From contig NZ_JANTPT010000001.1 of NCBI RefSeq assembly GCF_024753565.1, positions 372,001 through 436,000 on the forward strand: a stretch of 64,000 bases of DNA. The letters run 5' to 3'. Source of the DNA: Mechercharimyces sp. CAU 1602. Lineage in GTDB: Bacteria; Bacillota; Bacilli; Thermoactinomycetales; JANTPT01. This document shows, piece after piece, positions 63,181 through 64,000 of this stretch (its first letter is position 1; every line of letters begins with the position of its first letter). The notes beneath the pieces were generated by a model. The model saw only the letters and a list, made by a program, of their open reading frames with translations. It was not told the DNA's origin and did not search any database. The translations under genes were made by a program, and so were the position numbers.

Positions 63181-63244
63181 TGTGGATTAGATCATGGTGA
63201 AGCATGCGAGATAAAGGGGAGTTTACAAATGATGATGCTTAGTA

Positions 63245-63288
63245 AAACACCCTTATTCTGCACTATTTGTGCGAGAATAAGGGTGTTT
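63245..63288. terminator. Bidirectional terminator
   Basis: A perfect 15-bp stem (AAACACCCTTATTCT and complement) with a 14-base loop, followed by GTTTTTA. It serves the signalling operon and the convergent hydrolase. Confidence 0.82.
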
Positions 63289-63292
63289 GTTT

Positions 63293-64000
63293 TTATAGAG
63301 GTAGCTTGCTCGTCATAATATCTGTGATTAAATTAGCTGTTTCCTGGGGATGAGTGATGGGGGCTGAATTGGAAAAAGGAAGATAGAGGTGTGCGGGTGT
63401 ATTAAGTTTTTCCGTTGGCACGTTTGAAACGATAGTCACCTTACTGCTAGGTGGTAGTTGTAGTGGGAATCGTTCTTTTTGATACTGTAGTTCGTGTAGC
63501 ATATCACGCGTAGTGTGACGAATGCGTGGAGAATGAAGATCGGCTACGAGATGAGCGAGAAAGGGTACAGGAATGTCGGTAGCTTGTGAGAAGAAACCTG
63601 TTGAGACGAGAAATTCTGCCAAGTGCTCCTCTTCATGAGGCAGTGTAGAGAAATTAACGGTCTGCTCTTCTTCTATATCCAGTTGCGGATGAATGTGAAT
63701 AAGCTGTTGAATGGAATCGGGTATATGTTGATTGGCATGGGTGGCGATGATACTACCAAGTGAGTGTCCGATGAGAGTAACAGGTTCATTGATGTTTTGA
63801 ATCATCTCAACGACAGCAGTAATAGTTCCTGCGATAGGACTGGATTGATGGTGATAGGGTGAGCGCCCGAATCCTGGAAGGTCGGGAGCGATAATGGGAT
63901 GGGTTGTCGAAAGTTGATCTATCAGGGGCAGCCAAGAGTCGGCTCCACCCCATAAGCCGTGCAGTAGTATTATGGGGCTTCCAGTTCCTCGATGAGAGGC
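63293..64000 (-). CDS. Alpha/beta hydrolase, 5' end outside the window
   Basis: The visible 235 residues show the alpha/beta hydrolase pattern in order: LLHGLWGGADSWLPL with the oxyanion hole, DLPGFGRSP, the nucleophile elbow GHSLGSI, and a C-terminal acid/His region (TIVSNVPTEKL ... ITHPQE). The frame is open to the last base, so the N-terminus is cut off. The substrate is unknown. An internal ATG at 63805 is not a likely start, because the oxyanion motif lies upstream of it. Confidence 0.85.
   Translation of the reverse strand, partial: ASHRGTGSPIILLHGLWGGADSWLPLIDQLSTTHPIIAPDLPGFGRSPYHHQSSPIAGTITAVVEMIQNINEPVTLIGHSLGSIIATHANQHIPDSIQQLIHIHPQLDIEEEQTVNFSTLPHEEEHLAEFLVSTGFFSQATDIPVPFLAHLVADLHSPRIRHTTRDMLHELQYQKERFPLQLPPSSKVTIVSNVPTEKLNTPAHLYLPFSNSAPITHPQETANLITDIMTSKLPL

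Noticed and set aside
1-64000. tRNA or rRNA genes
   Set aside because: No stretch with convincing tRNA cloverleaf ends or rRNA conserved blocks was noticed on either strand.

Overview
The window holds the right-hand part of a prophage (about 1-18,716) followed by about 45 kb of chromosome of an endospore-forming member of the Bacillota. Spore formation is indicated by an interrupted sigK, a YheC/YheD-type spore coat protein, and several Bacillus-like gene orders: yqeG-yqeH-aroE-nadD-yqeK-rsfS, comER divergent from comEA, and an MFS-YmfF-YmfH run. I would guess Thermoactinomycetaceae or a nearby family, but gene content alone cannot settle this.

Prophage (1-18,716). The genes are almost all on the + strand, tightly packed and often overlapping. 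They cover replication, recombination and nucleotide supply: a gp32-like ssDNA-binding protein, family A DNA polymerase, DHH phosphoesterase, two PD-(D/E)XK nucleases, a RuvC-like resolvase, B12-dependent ribonucleotide reductase, dUTPase, ThyX, a dNMP kinase, a sigma-region-4-like protein with a zinc ribbon, a C5 DNA methyltransferase and a large serine integrase. A group I intron carrying a LAGLIDADG endonuclease splits the reductase gene inside the codon for its catalytic Asn-Pro-Cys cysteine. The integrase gene runs into the start of sigK. Only about 65 N-terminal residues of sigK remain here, on the - strand, and the rest should lie beyond the left edge of the window. The arrangement is a skin-like element, but at a different place in sigK from the Bacillus subtilis skin.

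Host region 18.9-32 kb is accessory. It holds a frameshifted Yip1-like membrane protein, a decayed polymorphic toxin (AHH nuclease type) with an intact Imm11 immunity gene, and an APH-type kinase. A - strand run follows: SAM methyltransferase, a 44-residue secreted two-cysteine peptide, nine tandem copies of a ribosome-binding-site-equipped 13-codon ORF (product MERNTVIIIIIPD), an MFS exporter and two M16 peptidases. The nine-copy mini-gene array is the most unusual object in the window; I know of no described system that matches it. Next come a secreted 54-residue peptide gene and a divergent HTH-TPR regulator.

32-40 kb carries dehydrogenases, MarR and TetR regulators, an ArAE-type membrane protein, AzlCD, a 14-TM drug exporter with operator-like palindromes near its regulator, and a secreted protein. 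40-52 kb is core: trmFO, a KtrB-type transporter, the yqeG-rsfS operon, a leucine T-box with leuS, comER and comEA. 53-64 kb carries a beta-lactamase-like serine hydrolase, a Hen1-Pnkp RNA repair pair, rocD, dcd, the YheC/D protein, a second HTH-TPR regulator translationally coupled to a short export-signal peptide with a repeated STPSE motif (a Rap-Phr/NprR-NprX-like pair), and an alpha/beta hydrolase cut by the right edge.
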